Shown here piece after piece: positions 1 through 6,578 of a stretch of 8,278 bases of DNA. Position 1 is the stretch's first letter, and the number at the start of each line of letters is the position of its first letter. The stretch lies in the NCBI GenBank assembly GCA_020059785.1, contig JAGVBL010000418.1, positions 1-8,278 on the forward strand, written 5' to 3'. The DNA comes from Ignavibacteriales bacterium (GTDB lineage Bacteria > Bacteroidota > Ignavibacteria > Ignavibacteriales > Melioribacteraceae). A program made the translations under genes and the position numbers. The notes beneath the pieces were generated by a model, which searched no databases, was not told the origin of the DNA, and saw only the letters and a list, made by a program, of their open reading frames with translations.

Positions 1-514
1 TTGCAATGCGCGAGATTTTAAGAGGATACTCTTTTAGTATTTTTGAAAGGTAGAGCGAAGTAGCATCACCTTCAGCATCGGGATTAAGTGCCAGGATTAC
101 TTCTTTAATTTCTTTTTGTTCAATTCGATCAATCAATTCCTTAAAATGAAGCGAATCAACATTAACATTTGCAAGAGGATTTAATACACCACCCAATACG
201 TGATAGAGTCCGTTAAACTCATTGGTTTTTTCAATAGCAATAACATCACTAACTTCTTCAACAATGCAAAGAATGGAGCGGTCTCTTTTGGGACTTGAGC
301 AGACATCGCAAATATCCCCGACCGAAATATTGAAGCATTCTCTGCAGAATTTAATTTTGCTTTTAAGATCAGAAATAGCACCGACCAAAGAGTCAACATT
401 TGGCTGGCTTGTTTTAAGAAGGTGAAGAGCAAGTCTTTGTGCTGTTTTTTTCCCGATCGAAGGGAGTTTGCTCAACTCATCAATTGCTTTTTGAAGCGGT
501 TCGGCAATTAACAA
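1..514 (-). CDS. recR: Recombination mediator RecR, C-terminus cut off by window edge
   Basis: RecR works with RecO (and RecF) to load RecA at single-strand gaps during recombinational repair. Translating the minus strand from a TTG at 514-512 gives 171 codons that run off the window. In order I see a helix-hairpin-helix (residues about 14-33, KLPSIGKKTAQRLALHLL), a four-cysteine zinc finger (C57-x2-C60 and C69-x2-C72), and a Toprim domain starting at LCIVEE (82-87) with YHVLGGVLNPL (104-114) and the acidic LNPDAEGDATSLYL (143-156). Family members are about 200 residues, so roughly 28 C-terminal residues lie outside the window. The TTG start lies 2 bp after the ybaB stop and no ATG is available before the conserved EPLQKAIDELSKLP, so the start is reasonable but unproven. 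The ybaB-recR pairing is a very common operon. Identity is secure. Confidence 0.95.
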   Translation of the reverse strand, partial: MLIAEPLQKAIDELSKLPSIGKKTAQRLALHLLKTSQPNVDSLVGAISDLKSKIKFCRECFNISVGDICDVCSSPKRDRSILCIVEEVSDVIAIEKTNEFNGLYHVLGGVLNPLANVNVDSLHFKELIDRIEQKEIKEVILALNPDAEGDATSLYLSKILKEYPLKISRIA

Positions 515-516
515 TT

Positions 517-843
517 TTATAATCCCGGGATATTAAAACCAGGAGGAATCATTCCTTTGGTAATAGAAGCCATTTCTTCTTCAGCCATTTTACCGGCAGA
601 CGAAAGAGCTTTATTAACGGCAGCAACAATTAAATCCTCCATCATTTCTTTATCGCCGCTTTTTGCAATTTCATCATCTATATTAATTGATACGATTTCT
701 TTTTTACCATTGGCAACAACTTTAACCATACCGCCGCCGCTTTCTTCGGCAACTGTTTTATTTTCGAGTTCTGCTTGAACCTTTGCCATATCAGCTTGCA
801 TCTTCTGAATCTGCTTTAACATACCCTGCATATTTAAATTCAT
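517..843 (-). CDS. ybaB: YbaB/EbfC family nucleoid-associated DNA-binding protein
   Basis: This is a small dimeric DNA-binding protein of the YbaB/EbfC family, thought to act as a nucleoid-associated protein. It has 108 residues, the usual family length. An N-terminal amphipathic helix (about 1-28, MLKQIQKMQADMAKVQAEL) leads into the central beta region with GGGMVKVVANGKKEIVSI (37-54), followed by the EDLIVAAVNKAL helix and a Met/Gly/Pro-rich end (MIPPGFNIPGL), all typical of the family. The ATG at 843-841 has a strong ribosome binding site, AAGGAGG, immediately upstream on the minus strand. recR follows after 2 bp, so the two are almost certainly co-transcribed and perhaps translationally coupled. 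A 144-bp divergent gap separates it from psd. Confidence 0.95.
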   Translation of the reverse strand: MNLNMQGMLKQIQKMQADMAKVQAELENKTVAEESGGGMVKVVANGKKEIVSINIDDEIAKSGDKEMMEDLIVAAVNKALSSAGKMAEEEMASITKGMIPPGFNIPGL

Positions 844-854
844 TCTTCCTCCTT
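844..854 (-). promoter_or_regulatory. Strong Shine-Dalgarno for ybaB
   Basis: Read on the minus strand, the bases just before the ybaB ATG are AAGGAGGAAGA. This is close to a full anti-SD complement and fixes the ybaB start at 843. It contrasts with the weak or absent SD sequences of psd and gatA in the same window. Confidence 0.8.
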
Positions 855-945
855 AATTATAAAGTCCGTTTTCTATAGTGATACTTAATTCGGTTAGAAA
901 AATTAGCAAAAAAATTATTCACAAGAAATTAAGGTCAAAAAATAT

Positions 946-953
946 TACATTTG
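946..953 (+). promoter_or_regulatory. Bacteroidota-type -7 promoter core (TAnnTTTG) upstream of psd
   Basis: The sequence TACATTTG matches the TAnnTTTG -7 element of the Bacteroidota primary sigma factor exactly. It lies 34 bp before the psd ATG, which would give a leader of roughly 25-30 nt. I see no clear TTG/TTTG -33 element at the expected distance, so the call rests on the core and its position. It would drive the psd-pssA-purS-purQ-tatA-gatA run. No exact match to this motif was found facing ybaB. Confidence 0.5.
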
Positions 954-987
954 TGCCCGTATTCCAACAAAAGTTAGAACCATAATA

Positions 988-1641
988 ATGATTACAAAGT
1001 ATGGTTTAAATACATTTATAATTTCGGCTCTTTTCTCAATAGGGCTTGTGGTAATTGCATTTTTCATTGAGTCCGGGTGGATCAAATACCCTTTAATTCT
1101 GATTGGAATCGGATTTTTGATATTCAGTATGAACTTTTTCCGGGATCCTGAAAGAACGCTACCAAAAGAAAAAAATGTGATTGTTTCTCCTGCTGATGGA
1201 AAAGTGGTAATAATTAAAGATGTATTCGAAAAAAGATTTTTAGACTGCGAAGCTACCCAGGTTTCAATTTTTATGTCTCCTCTTAATGTTCATGTTAATC
1301 GTATACCGATTGATGGAACAGTTGATTTCCTAAATTATATAAAGGGAGATTATTTAGTAGCATTTCATGAAAAGGCGGATTTACGAAACGAAAGATCCGA
1401 AATCGGTATTACCAGCAAATTCGGTAGGATGTTATTTACACAAGTAGCCGGTTTTATTGCCCGTAGAATAGTTTTCGATCTCAAATTAGGAGATTCAGTT
1501 TCAATCGGGGATCGTTTCGGAATGATAAAATTCGGAAGTCGATCCGATGTTATTGTCCCTAAAGATTGGAAATTAAAAGTGAAATTAGGTGATGTTGTAA
1601 CTGCAGGTCAAACAGTATTATTCGAGTATATAGATGAATAA
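988..1641 (+). CDS. psd: Phosphatidylserine decarboxylase, short form
   Basis: This membrane-associated, pyruvoyl-dependent enzyme decarboxylates phosphatidylserine to phosphatidylethanolamine. The 217-residue length fits the short (PSD-A) form found in Bacteroidota and related groups. Two hydrophobic segments (about 9-28 and 33-48) anchor it. The catalytic core follows: SPADGKV with D70, SPLNVHVNR with H102, and the self-cleavage site at G183-S184 (FGSR), where Ser184 becomes the pyruvoyl group of the small subunit. The ATG at 988 has no strong SD but is the first start after the predicted promoter, and it retains the usual short N-terminus before the first membrane helix. Its last 8 bp overlap the start of pssA, which makes the substrate of this enzyme, so the pair forms one pathway unit. 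Confidence 0.95.
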   Translation: MITKYGLNTFIISALFSIGLVVIAFFIESGWIKYPLILIGIGFLIFSMNFFRDPERTLPKEKNVIVSPADGKVVIIKDVFEKRFLDCEATQVSIFMSPLNVHVNRIPIDGTVDFLNYIKGDYLVAFHEKADLRNERSEIGITSKFGRMLFTQVAGFIARRIVFDLKLGDSVSIGDRFGMIKFGSRSDVIVPKDWKLKVKLGDVVTAGQTVLFEYIDE

Positions 1642-2362
1642 ACCCTTAATCTCTAAATCTTTTGTTGCCAACACAGTTACATCGATGAATATATTCTGCG
1701 GATTTATGTCGATAGTATACGCATCGCAGAATAATTTCCGGTATGCTGCAATATTTATAATAACTGCAGCGATTTTCGATACATTGGACGGGATAGTAGC
1801 ACGATTGCTTGACACAACAAGCCGGTTCGGTGTTGAGCTGGATTCTTTATCCGATGTAGTAAGTTTTGGTGCAGCTCCTTCGTTTCTTATCTTCAAAGCA
1901 TACGCTTTTCAGTTCGGACCATGGGGAATTTTACTAAGTTCAGCGTTACTTATTTTCGGTGCATTACGTCTTGCAAGATTTAATGTTATGACTGAAGAGA
2001 TAAAGATTAAGGGAGATTTTACCGGACTACCAATCCCTCTTGCCGCAATTACAATTGCACTACTGATTTTCTCTTATTATCAAGACGGAAAGATAATCGA
2101 ACCCTTTTCTTCACTTGTAATTCCGCTGATAATTATACTGTCCTTACTTATGGTAAGCCATATAAGATACAGTGCACTTCCAAAACTAAAAGATAGAAAG
2201 ATAAAGGAAAAAGTTTTTCTTTTCGGATTGTTACTTATAGCATTAGTATTAACCATAATTACAAACGGACAGATATTATTTTTTATTTTTGTTGCAATAA
2301 TTCTCTTTGGAATTTTACGCCACTTATTTTATATAGTAACCAGTAAAACAAACAGCAATTAG
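1634..2362 (+). CDS. pssA: CDP-diacylglycerol-serine O-phosphatidyltransferase
   Basis: This integral membrane enzyme of the CDP-alcohol phosphatidyltransferase family makes phosphatidylserine from CDP-diacylglycerol and L-serine; the neighbouring Psd then decarboxylates the product. The family signature D-x2-D-G-x2-A-R-x8-G-x3-D-x3-D is complete, with D49, D52, G53, A56, R57, G66, D70 and D74. The upstream stretch (FVANTVTSMNIFCGFMS, 10-26) is typical of PssA rather than PgsA, as is SDVVSFGAAPS after the motif. Several hydrophobic helices fill the rest of the 242 residues. The ATG at 1634 lies inside the end of psd (8-bp overlap), implying translational coupling. Confidence 0.94.
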   Translation: MNKPLISKSFVANTVTSMNIFCGFMSIVYASQNNFRYAAIFIITAAIFDTLDGIVARLLDTTSRFGVELDSLSDVVSFGAAPSFLIFKAYAFQFGPWGILLSSALLIFGALRLARFNVMTEEIKIKGDFTGLPIPLAAITIALLIFSYYQDGKIIEPFSSLVIPLIIILSLLMVSHIRYSALPKLKDRKIKEKVFLFGLLLIALVLTIITNGQILFFIFVAIILFGILRHLFYIVTSKTNSN

Positions 2363-2377
2363 AGGAGAAGAAAAAAA

Positions 2378-2671
2378 TTGTTCAAGGCAACAGTAATAGT
2401 TAAGAGAAGACCAAAGATTTTAGATCCTCAGGGTAAAGCAGTTGAACAAGGAGCAAAACTTCTGGGCTTTAATAATGTTAAACAAACAAGGATTGGAAAG
2501 TATATAGAATTTTTTGTGGAGACTAATGACCTTAAGTCAGCAGAAAAGGAAGTGAAGGAATATTCTGAAAAATTATTATCCAATCCGATAATGGAAGATT
2601 TCGAATTTACTTTAATGGAAGTTAAATCCCCAATTGAAGAAGTTAGTCATTCGAAGGATGAAGTAAAATGA
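2378..2671 (+). CDS. purS: Phosphoribosylformylglycinamidine synthase subunit PurS
   Basis: PurS is the small structural subunit that bridges PurL and PurQ in the three-part FGAM synthase (step 4 of purine synthesis). The fold is recognisable from FKATVIVKRRPKILDPQGKAVEQG at the N-terminus, LLGFNNVKQTRIGKYIEF in the middle, and the end of the core near LLSNPIMEDFEFTLMEV. The start is TTG at 2378, supported by GAGGAG at 2362-2367 and by the conserved first strand beginning at residue 2. The family usually has about 80-85 residues. This one has 97, with an extra acidic/polar tail after the core that runs up to the purQ start. It overlaps purQ by 4 bp (ATGA), typical coupling for this pair. Confidence 0.93.
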   Translation: MFKATVIVKRRPKILDPQGKAVEQGAKLLGFNNVKQTRIGKYIEFFVETNDLKSAEKEVKEYSEKLLSNPIMEDFEFTLMEVKSPIEEVSHSKDEVK

Positions 2672-3360
2672 AGCCGAAGTTTGGAATAGTTGTTTTTCCA
2701 GGTTCAAATTGCGATTATGATGCATATTATTCGGTAAAGAAGGTATTAGGATTTGATGCCGAATTCCTCTGGCACAAAGAGAAGGATCTGAAAAGCTGCG
2801 ATGTAATAATTCTGCCGGGAGGATTCTCATACGGCGATTACTTAAGAACAGGAGCTATTGCAAAATTCTCTCCGATCCTTGAAAAAATTGTAACATTTGC
2901 TGAAAACGGCGGGGTTGTATTCGGTATCTGCAATGGATTTCAGATATTGCTTGAGACAGGACTTTTACCTGGAGTAATGATTCAGAACGAGTCTCTTAAA
3001 TTTGTCTGCAAGGATATTTATCTTAAGATTGAAAATAAAGAGACTGTTTTTACAAAGGGCATTAAAAAAGAAACAATTAAAATTCCTATAAAGCACGGCG
3101 AAGGTAATTATTACACAGACGAGATTACATTAAAGGAGATGTTAACCAATCATCAAATTATTTTTACTTATTCATCATCAGATGGAACAGTAAGCAAAAA
3201 ATATAATCCCAACGGTTCGCTAAAAAATATTGCTGGTATTTCGAACAAGAGAAAGAATGTAATGGGAATGATGCCCCACCCCGAGAATGCATGCGATCCA
3301 ATCTTAAGAAAAACAGACGGGGCTTTGATATTCAGGTCAATTGCAAAACATTTTAATTAA
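2668..3360 (+). CDS. purQ: Phosphoribosylformylglycinamidine synthase subunit PurQ (glutaminase)
   Basis: PurQ is a class I glutamine amidotransferase. It releases ammonia from glutamine for PurL, which converts FGAR to FGAM. The 230 residues match the family length. Visible motifs are FPGSNCDYD (10-18), GGFSYGDYLRTGAIA (51-65), the nucleophile elbow GICNGFQIL with Cys88, the NESLKFVCK stretch near 107-115, and MPHPEN with His204 and Glu206 completing the catalytic triad. The ATG at 2668 overlaps the purS stop and has GAAGGA nine bases upstream. PurL is not in this window, so the complex must be completed from another locus. Confidence 0.96.
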   Translation: MKPKFGIVVFPGSNCDYDAYYSVKKVLGFDAEFLWHKEKDLKSCDVIILPGGFSYGDYLRTGAIAKFSPILEKIVTFAENGGVVFGICNGFQILLETGLLPGVMIQNESLKFVCKDIYLKIENKETVFTKGIKKETIKIPIKHGEGNYYTDEITLKEMLTNHQIIFTYSSSDGTVSKKYNPNGSLKNIAGISNKRKNVMGMMPHPENACDPILRKTDGALIFRSIAKHFN

Positions 3361-3384
3361 AGAAGAAAAAAGCAAGAGGTATAT

Positions 3385-3588
3385 ATGTTTGGTAATTTAG
3401 GTGCTACTGAGATAATTTTAATTGTCCTGGCAATTTTGATTTTATTCGGCTCAAAGAAAATTCCTGAACTTGCACAGGGAATTGGTAAAGGGATGAGAGA
3501 ATTTAAGAAAGCAATGAAAGAAGTTGAAGATGATATTAAAATAACAGATGTTGATGAGCCGAAGAAGAATAAAAAAATAGAGAATTAA
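3385..3588 (+). CDS. tatA: Twin-arginine translocase subunit TatA
   Basis: This is a small single-span membrane protein that oligomerises to form the transport path for folded proteins in the Tat system. The 67 residues show a short N-terminal membrane helix (about 7-22), the FGSKKIPELA hinge (21-30) and an amphipathic helix (GIGKGMREFKKAMKEVEDD), then a charged tail. The polar membrane residue is Glu9. Glu is typical of TatB in E. coli, but it occurs in TatA/E-type proteins of other phyla, so the TatA/TatB distinction is not absolute here. The short length favours TatA. An AAGAGG site lies 5 bp before the ATG. No tatC is in the window. It sits 24 bp after purQ and 17 bp before gatA. Confidence 0.92.
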   Translation: MFGNLGATEIILIVLAILILFGSKKIPELAQGIGKGMREFKKAMKEVEDDIKITDVDEPKKNKKIEN

Positions 3589-3605
3589 TCTAATCCGGAC
3601 ATTCA

Positions 3606-5018
3606 TTGTTACCAGGTTATAAAAATCACTCCGAAAAAATTGAGTTAATCCGGTCGGGTAAATTATCCCTAAAAGAGAACATAAGTTTTTTTCTTTCACG
3701 AATAGAAACAGAAAAAAAACTTAACGCATTTAATTTTGTTTTTAGGGATGCAGTTAATGCCGCAGAGTTGATTGAACAAAAAATTAAAGAAAGCAGAGCC
3801 GGTAAACTTGCCGGTATGGTAATTGCCATTAAAGATGTTCTTGCAATTAAAGACAGACCTTTAACCTGCTCATCAAATATCTTAAAAAATTTTGAATCAG
3901 TTTACACAGCCACATCAGTTCAGAAATTAATCGATGAAGATGCAATAATAATCGGCAAAACCAATTGCGATGAATTTGCAATGGGTTCATCAAATGAGAA
4001 CTCTGCATTCGGTGCTGTATTAAATCCCATTGATAATTCACGCGTACCGGGCGGTTCAAGCGGCGGATCGGCTACGGCAGTAGCAGCAAATTTATGCGAT
4101 GCTTCTTTAGGAACCGATACCGGTGGATCGATAAGACAGCCGGCGGCTTTCTGCGGTGTTTACGGGCTTAAACCTACTTACGGACGGGTCTCACGTTACG
4201 GACTTACAGCTTACGGGTCTTCATTCGATACAATCGGACCAATTGCAAAAAATATTTACGACCTTGCATTAATACTTCAGGTAATTTCCGGCAATGACCT
4301 CAATGATTCAACTTCATCATCCCAAATTGTACCAGATTTTATAAATGAAATTAATGCCGACAGAAAATTTAAGATAGGACTTCCAAAGGAATATTTTTCA
4401 GAAGGTCTGGACTCTGAAATTAGAAAGAAAATAACAGACACATGCGATAGCATTAAGAAATCCGGTCACATGGTAACGGAAATTTCACTTCCCCATACTG
4501 AGTATTCAATTCCAACTTATTACATACTAACAACAGCCGAAGCATCTTCAAACCTTGCACGTTACGATGGAGCTCATTTTGGGCACCGTTCTAAGAATGT
4601 TGCCAATCTTGATCAGATGTATGTAAAATCGAGGTCGGAAGGTTTCGGAAGTGAAGTTAAGAGGAGAATAATGCTTGGGACTTATGTTCTCTCTTCCGGA
4701 TACTATGATGCATATTATCGAAAAGCTCAGAAGGTTAGACGGCTGTTAAAACAGGATTTCGATAATGCATTTAAGGAAGTTGACCTGATTATAACACCAA
4801 CTACTCCAACAGTTGCATTTAAGATAGGTGAAAAATCGACCGATCCACTTGAGATGTATTTGATGGATATTTACACAACTTCGGCAAACTTAGCAGGTAT
4901 TCCGGGCATTAATATCCCTGTTGGATATAACTCCGAAGAATTACCAATCGGTATGCAGATAATGGCAAAAGAATTTGATGAATTAAGTCTTCTTCAATTA
5001 GCATTCAGCAATTTTTAA
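3606..5018 (+). CDS. gatA: Aspartyl/glutamyl-tRNA amidotransferase subunit A
   Basis: GatA is the glutaminase subunit of GatCAB, which converts misacylated Glu-tRNA(Gln) and/or Asp-tRNA(Asn) to the correct aminoacyl-tRNA. It is an amidase-signature enzyme with a complete Ser-cisSer-Lys triad: K76 (AIKDV), S151 (PGGSSGGSA) and S175 (DTGGSIRQPA). The conserved KTNCDEFAMGSSNENSAFG (118-136) and KPTYGRVSRYG support GatA over a generic amidase. The start is TTG at 3606 with no strong SD; the next in-frame options would remove conserved N-terminal sequence. At 470 residues it is slightly short, ending at LLQLAFSNF about 15 residues before the usual tail. The other downstream frames do not encode a recognisable tail, so it looks naturally short rather than frameshifted. 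gatB and gatC are not in the window. Confidence 0.96.
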   Translation: MLPGYKNHSEKIELIRSGKLSLKENISFFLSRIETEKKLNAFNFVFRDAVNAAELIEQKIKESRAGKLAGMVIAIKDVLAIKDRPLTCSSNILKNFESVYTATSVQKLIDEDAIIIGKTNCDEFAMGSSNENSAFGAVLNPIDNSRVPGGSSGGSATAVAANLCDASLGTDTGGSIRQPAAFCGVYGLKPTYGRVSRYGLTAYGSSFDTIGPIAKNIYDLALILQVISGNDLNDSTSSSQIVPDFINEINADRKFKIGLPKEYFSEGLDSEIRKKITDTCDSIKKSGHMVTEISLPHTEYSIPTYYILTTAEASSNLARYDGAHFGHRSKNVANLDQMYVKSRSEGFGSEVKRRIMLGTYVLSSGYYDAYYRKAQKVRRLLKQDFDNAFKEVDLIITPTTPTVAFKIGEKSTDPLEMYLMDIYTTSANLAGIPGINIPVGYNSEELPIGMQIMAKEFDELSLLQLAFSNF

Positions 5019-5042
5019 CAGGTATATTTCCCTATCCTTTCT

Positions 5043-5050
5043 TAATTTTG
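5043..5050 (+). promoter_or_regulatory. Possible -7 promoter core (TAnnTTTG) upstream of sucD
   Basis: TAATTTTG is an exact match to the Bacteroidota TAnnTTTG core. It lies in the 69-bp gap between gatA and sucD, 37 bp before the sucD ATG. No convincing -33 element was seen. Its position, nearly the same as the psd motif relative to its gene, suggests sucD starts a new transcription unit. An AT-rich octamer like this can also occur by chance. Confidence 0.4.
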
Positions 5051-5087
5051 CCTAAACAATTTTAGAACATATACTAAAGGAAAAAAT

Positions 5088-6104
5088 ATGAGTATTCTTC
5101 TCGAGAAAAAAACGCGCGTTATTGTGCAAGGAATTACAGGCGGAGAAGGTTCTTTCCATACACGTCAAATGGTTGAATACGGAACCAATGTAGTTGGCGG
5201 GGTTACACCGGGTAAAGGCGGTCAGAAATTTGAAGAAACAAACATACCAATCTTTAATACCGTTAGTGATGCAGTTAGAGAAGTTAAAGCAGAAGCTTCG
5301 GCAATATTCGTTCCTCCGGCTTTTGCAGCAGATGCCATTTTAGAATCCGCTAACGCCGGAATTAAATTGATTGTATGTATAACAGAAGGAATTCCTGCAC
5401 GCGATATGATTTCGGTTTACAATTCAATTAAAGGAAAAGGTGTAACTCTTATTGGACCGAACTGTCCGGGCGTTATTTCTCCGGGTAAAGCTAAGATCGG
5501 AATTATGCCGGGATTTATTCATAAGAAAGGTAAGATAGGCATTGTAAGCCGCAGTGGAACTCTAACTTACGAAGCTGTAAAGCAATTAACAGATTTAGGA
5601 ATCGGGCAATCTACTTGTGTTGGAATTGGTGGAGACCCTGTAATCGGTTCAAGATTTATTGATATTATTAAGCTGTTTAATGAAGATTCCGGAACCGAAG
5701 GAATTATAATGATTGGAGAAATTGGCGGAAGTGCTGAAGAAGAAGCTGCAGAGTTTATTAAGAAGTATGTAAAAAAACCGGTAGTTGGATTTATAGCCGG
5801 AAGAACCGCACCTCCTGGTAGACGTATGGGGCATGCCGGTGCTATTATTTCCGGCGGTAAAGGAACTGCATCAGAAAAAATGGCTGCAATGAAGAAAGCC
5901 GGAATTCATGTTGTTGAAAGTCCCGCTGAAATCGGCTTTACCATGAAAAAAGCCCTTGAAAAGAAGAAAAGTAAAAAGGCAAAAGGAAAAAGTATTAAAA
6001 AGAAAGTTACAGGTGCTAAGGTTAAAGGGAAAAGTCTACCAGCAAAAAGAAAAAGTGTAAAGAAAGTTGTAAAAAAATCCAGGCCGGTTAAGAAAAGAAA
6101 GTAA
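5088..6104 (+). CDS. sucD: Succinyl-CoA synthetase alpha subunit with Lys-rich C-terminal tail
   Basis: This is the alpha subunit of succinate-CoA ligase (TCA cycle), which couples succinyl-CoA cleavage to NDP phosphorylation through a phosphohistidine. The N-terminal CoA-binding Rossmann domain has VIVQGITGGEGSFHTRQM (11-28) and the GGVTPGKGG loop. IGPNCPGVISPG (122-133) and VSRSGTLTYEA (153-163) follow. The phosphorylated His is H249 in RRMGHAGAIISGGKGTA. The normal enzyme ends near residue 290, as in E. coli, but here the frame continues for about 48 residues (291-338), 25 of them Lys or Arg and only one acidic, resembling histone H1/HU-type basic tails. The ATG at 5088 has AAAGGA seven bases upstream. 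The SucC partner is not in the window. Confidence 0.95.
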   Translation: MSILLEKKTRVIVQGITGGEGSFHTRQMVEYGTNVVGGVTPGKGGQKFEETNIPIFNTVSDAVREVKAEASAIFVPPAFAADAILESANAGIKLIVCITEGIPARDMISVYNSIKGKGVTLIGPNCPGVISPGKAKIGIMPGFIHKKGKIGIVSRSGTLTYEAVKQLTDLGIGQSTCVGIGGDPVIGSRFIDIIKLFNEDSGTEGIIMIGEIGGSAEEEAAEFIKKYVKKPVVGFIAGRTAPPGRRMGHAGAIISGGKGTASEKMAAMKKAGIHVVESPAEIGFTMKKALEKKKSKKAKGKSIKKKVTGAKVKGKSLPAKRKSVKKVVKKSRPVKKRK

Positions 6105-6140
6105 TAATTGTAACATCTATTTAATTTGAGAGGTAATAGC

Positions 6141-6344
6141 ATGACTTTAAAAGTGGTTCTAGAAAAAAGTGATGATGGTGGATATACCGTATATGTCCCT
6201 TCTTTACCTGGTTGTATAAGTGAAGGTGATAATGAAACCGAAGCATTAAAAAATATAAAAGAGGCAATTGAATTATACTTAGAACCTGTTGAAGACGATT
6301 TCTTAATTCAAAAAGATCATGTTGTAAAGGAATTATCTATGTGA
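6141..6344 (+). CDS. hicB: HicB-family antitoxin (orphan)
   Basis: This is a small HicB-type (UPF0150) protein. The family neutralises HicA, an mRNA-cleaving toxin. The 67 residues contain the typical partial RNase H-like core: LKVVLEKSDDGGYTVYVPSLPGC (3-25), then SEGDNETEALKNIKEAIELYLEP. No DNA-binding domain is visible at the C-terminus, as in many short HicB proteins. The ATG at 6141 is preferred over an in-frame TTG at 6126 because GAGAGG (6128-6133) is correctly spaced from the ATG and the family core begins right after it. The stop overlaps the GTG that would start hicA, giving the order hicB-hicA. The gene is intact, but its partner is broken, so it probably no longer serves a working toxin here. 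Confidence 0.85.
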   Translation: MTLKVVLEKSDDGGYTVYVPSLPGCISEGDNETEALKNIKEAIELYLEPVEDDFLIQKDHVVKELSM

Positions 6345-6556
6345 ATAAGGTCCCTCTTCTAAACTACTACCAGATCGTCAATGCACTTCAAAAAGAGACG
6401 GCTGGATTGTAGTTAGACAAAGAGGAAGTCATATTCGTATATAAAAGCGAAGCGATGATAAATTATTAAAAGTAACTATACCTGCTCATAAACCGGTAAA
6501 GAGATCAACGCTATCACATATTAAAGCAAACAAGAATTAGTATAGAAGATTTTTAA
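6341..6556 (+). pseudogene. hicA: Decayed HicA toxin gene (two frameshifts plus a stop codon)
   Basis: No single open frame covers this stretch, but three frames read together give a HicA (YcfA-like) mRNA interferase. Frame 1 from GTG 6341 reads VNKVPLLNYYQIVNALQK to about 6394. A net shift at GAGA (6395-6398) moves to frame 2 (6397 on): DGWIVVRQRGSHIRI, including the catalytic-type GSH, then TAA at 6442-6444 where the family usually has Gln (CAA), then KRSDDKLLKVTIPAHKP and VKRSTLSH. A second shift near 6519-6521 gives LKQTRISIEDF and a TAA at 6554-6556. The pieces add up to about 72 codons, the normal HicA length, so the gene is complete in outline but disabled by three lesions. It overlaps the hicB stop and ends 22 bp before ndk. 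The frames were read by hand. Confidence 0.85.
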
Positions 6557-6578
6557 AAACAGTTATAAAGGAGAAAAT

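Noticed and set aside
181..432. Open frame of 83 codons on the minus strand
   Set aside because: It lies in a different frame from recR on the same strand; the recR frame carries the zinc finger and Toprim motifs.
557..778. Open frame of 73 codons on the plus strand
   Set aside because: It is antisense to ybaB, low in complexity (Ser/Ile/Leu-rich) and has no ribosome binding site; the ybaB protein on the other strand is unmistakable.
844..987. tRNA, riboswitch or small RNA in the divergent gap
   Set aside because: The region is AT-rich with no cloverleaf or stable stem that I can find; it holds the psd promoter core and the ybaB ribosome binding site only.
4990..5087. GatA C-terminus lost by frameshift
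   Set aside because: Neither alternative downstream frame encodes anything like the usual GatA tail before a stop, so a naturally short end is simpler.
6126..6140. Earlier TTG start for hicB, adding five residues
   Set aside because: It would place the GAGAGG ribosome binding site inside the gene; the ATG at 6141 has the right spacing and begins the family core.
5906..6142. Minus-strand open frame of 78 codons opposite the sucD tail
   Set aside because: The Phe/Leu-rich protein is just the reverse reading of the Lys-rich (AAA/AAG) tail codons.
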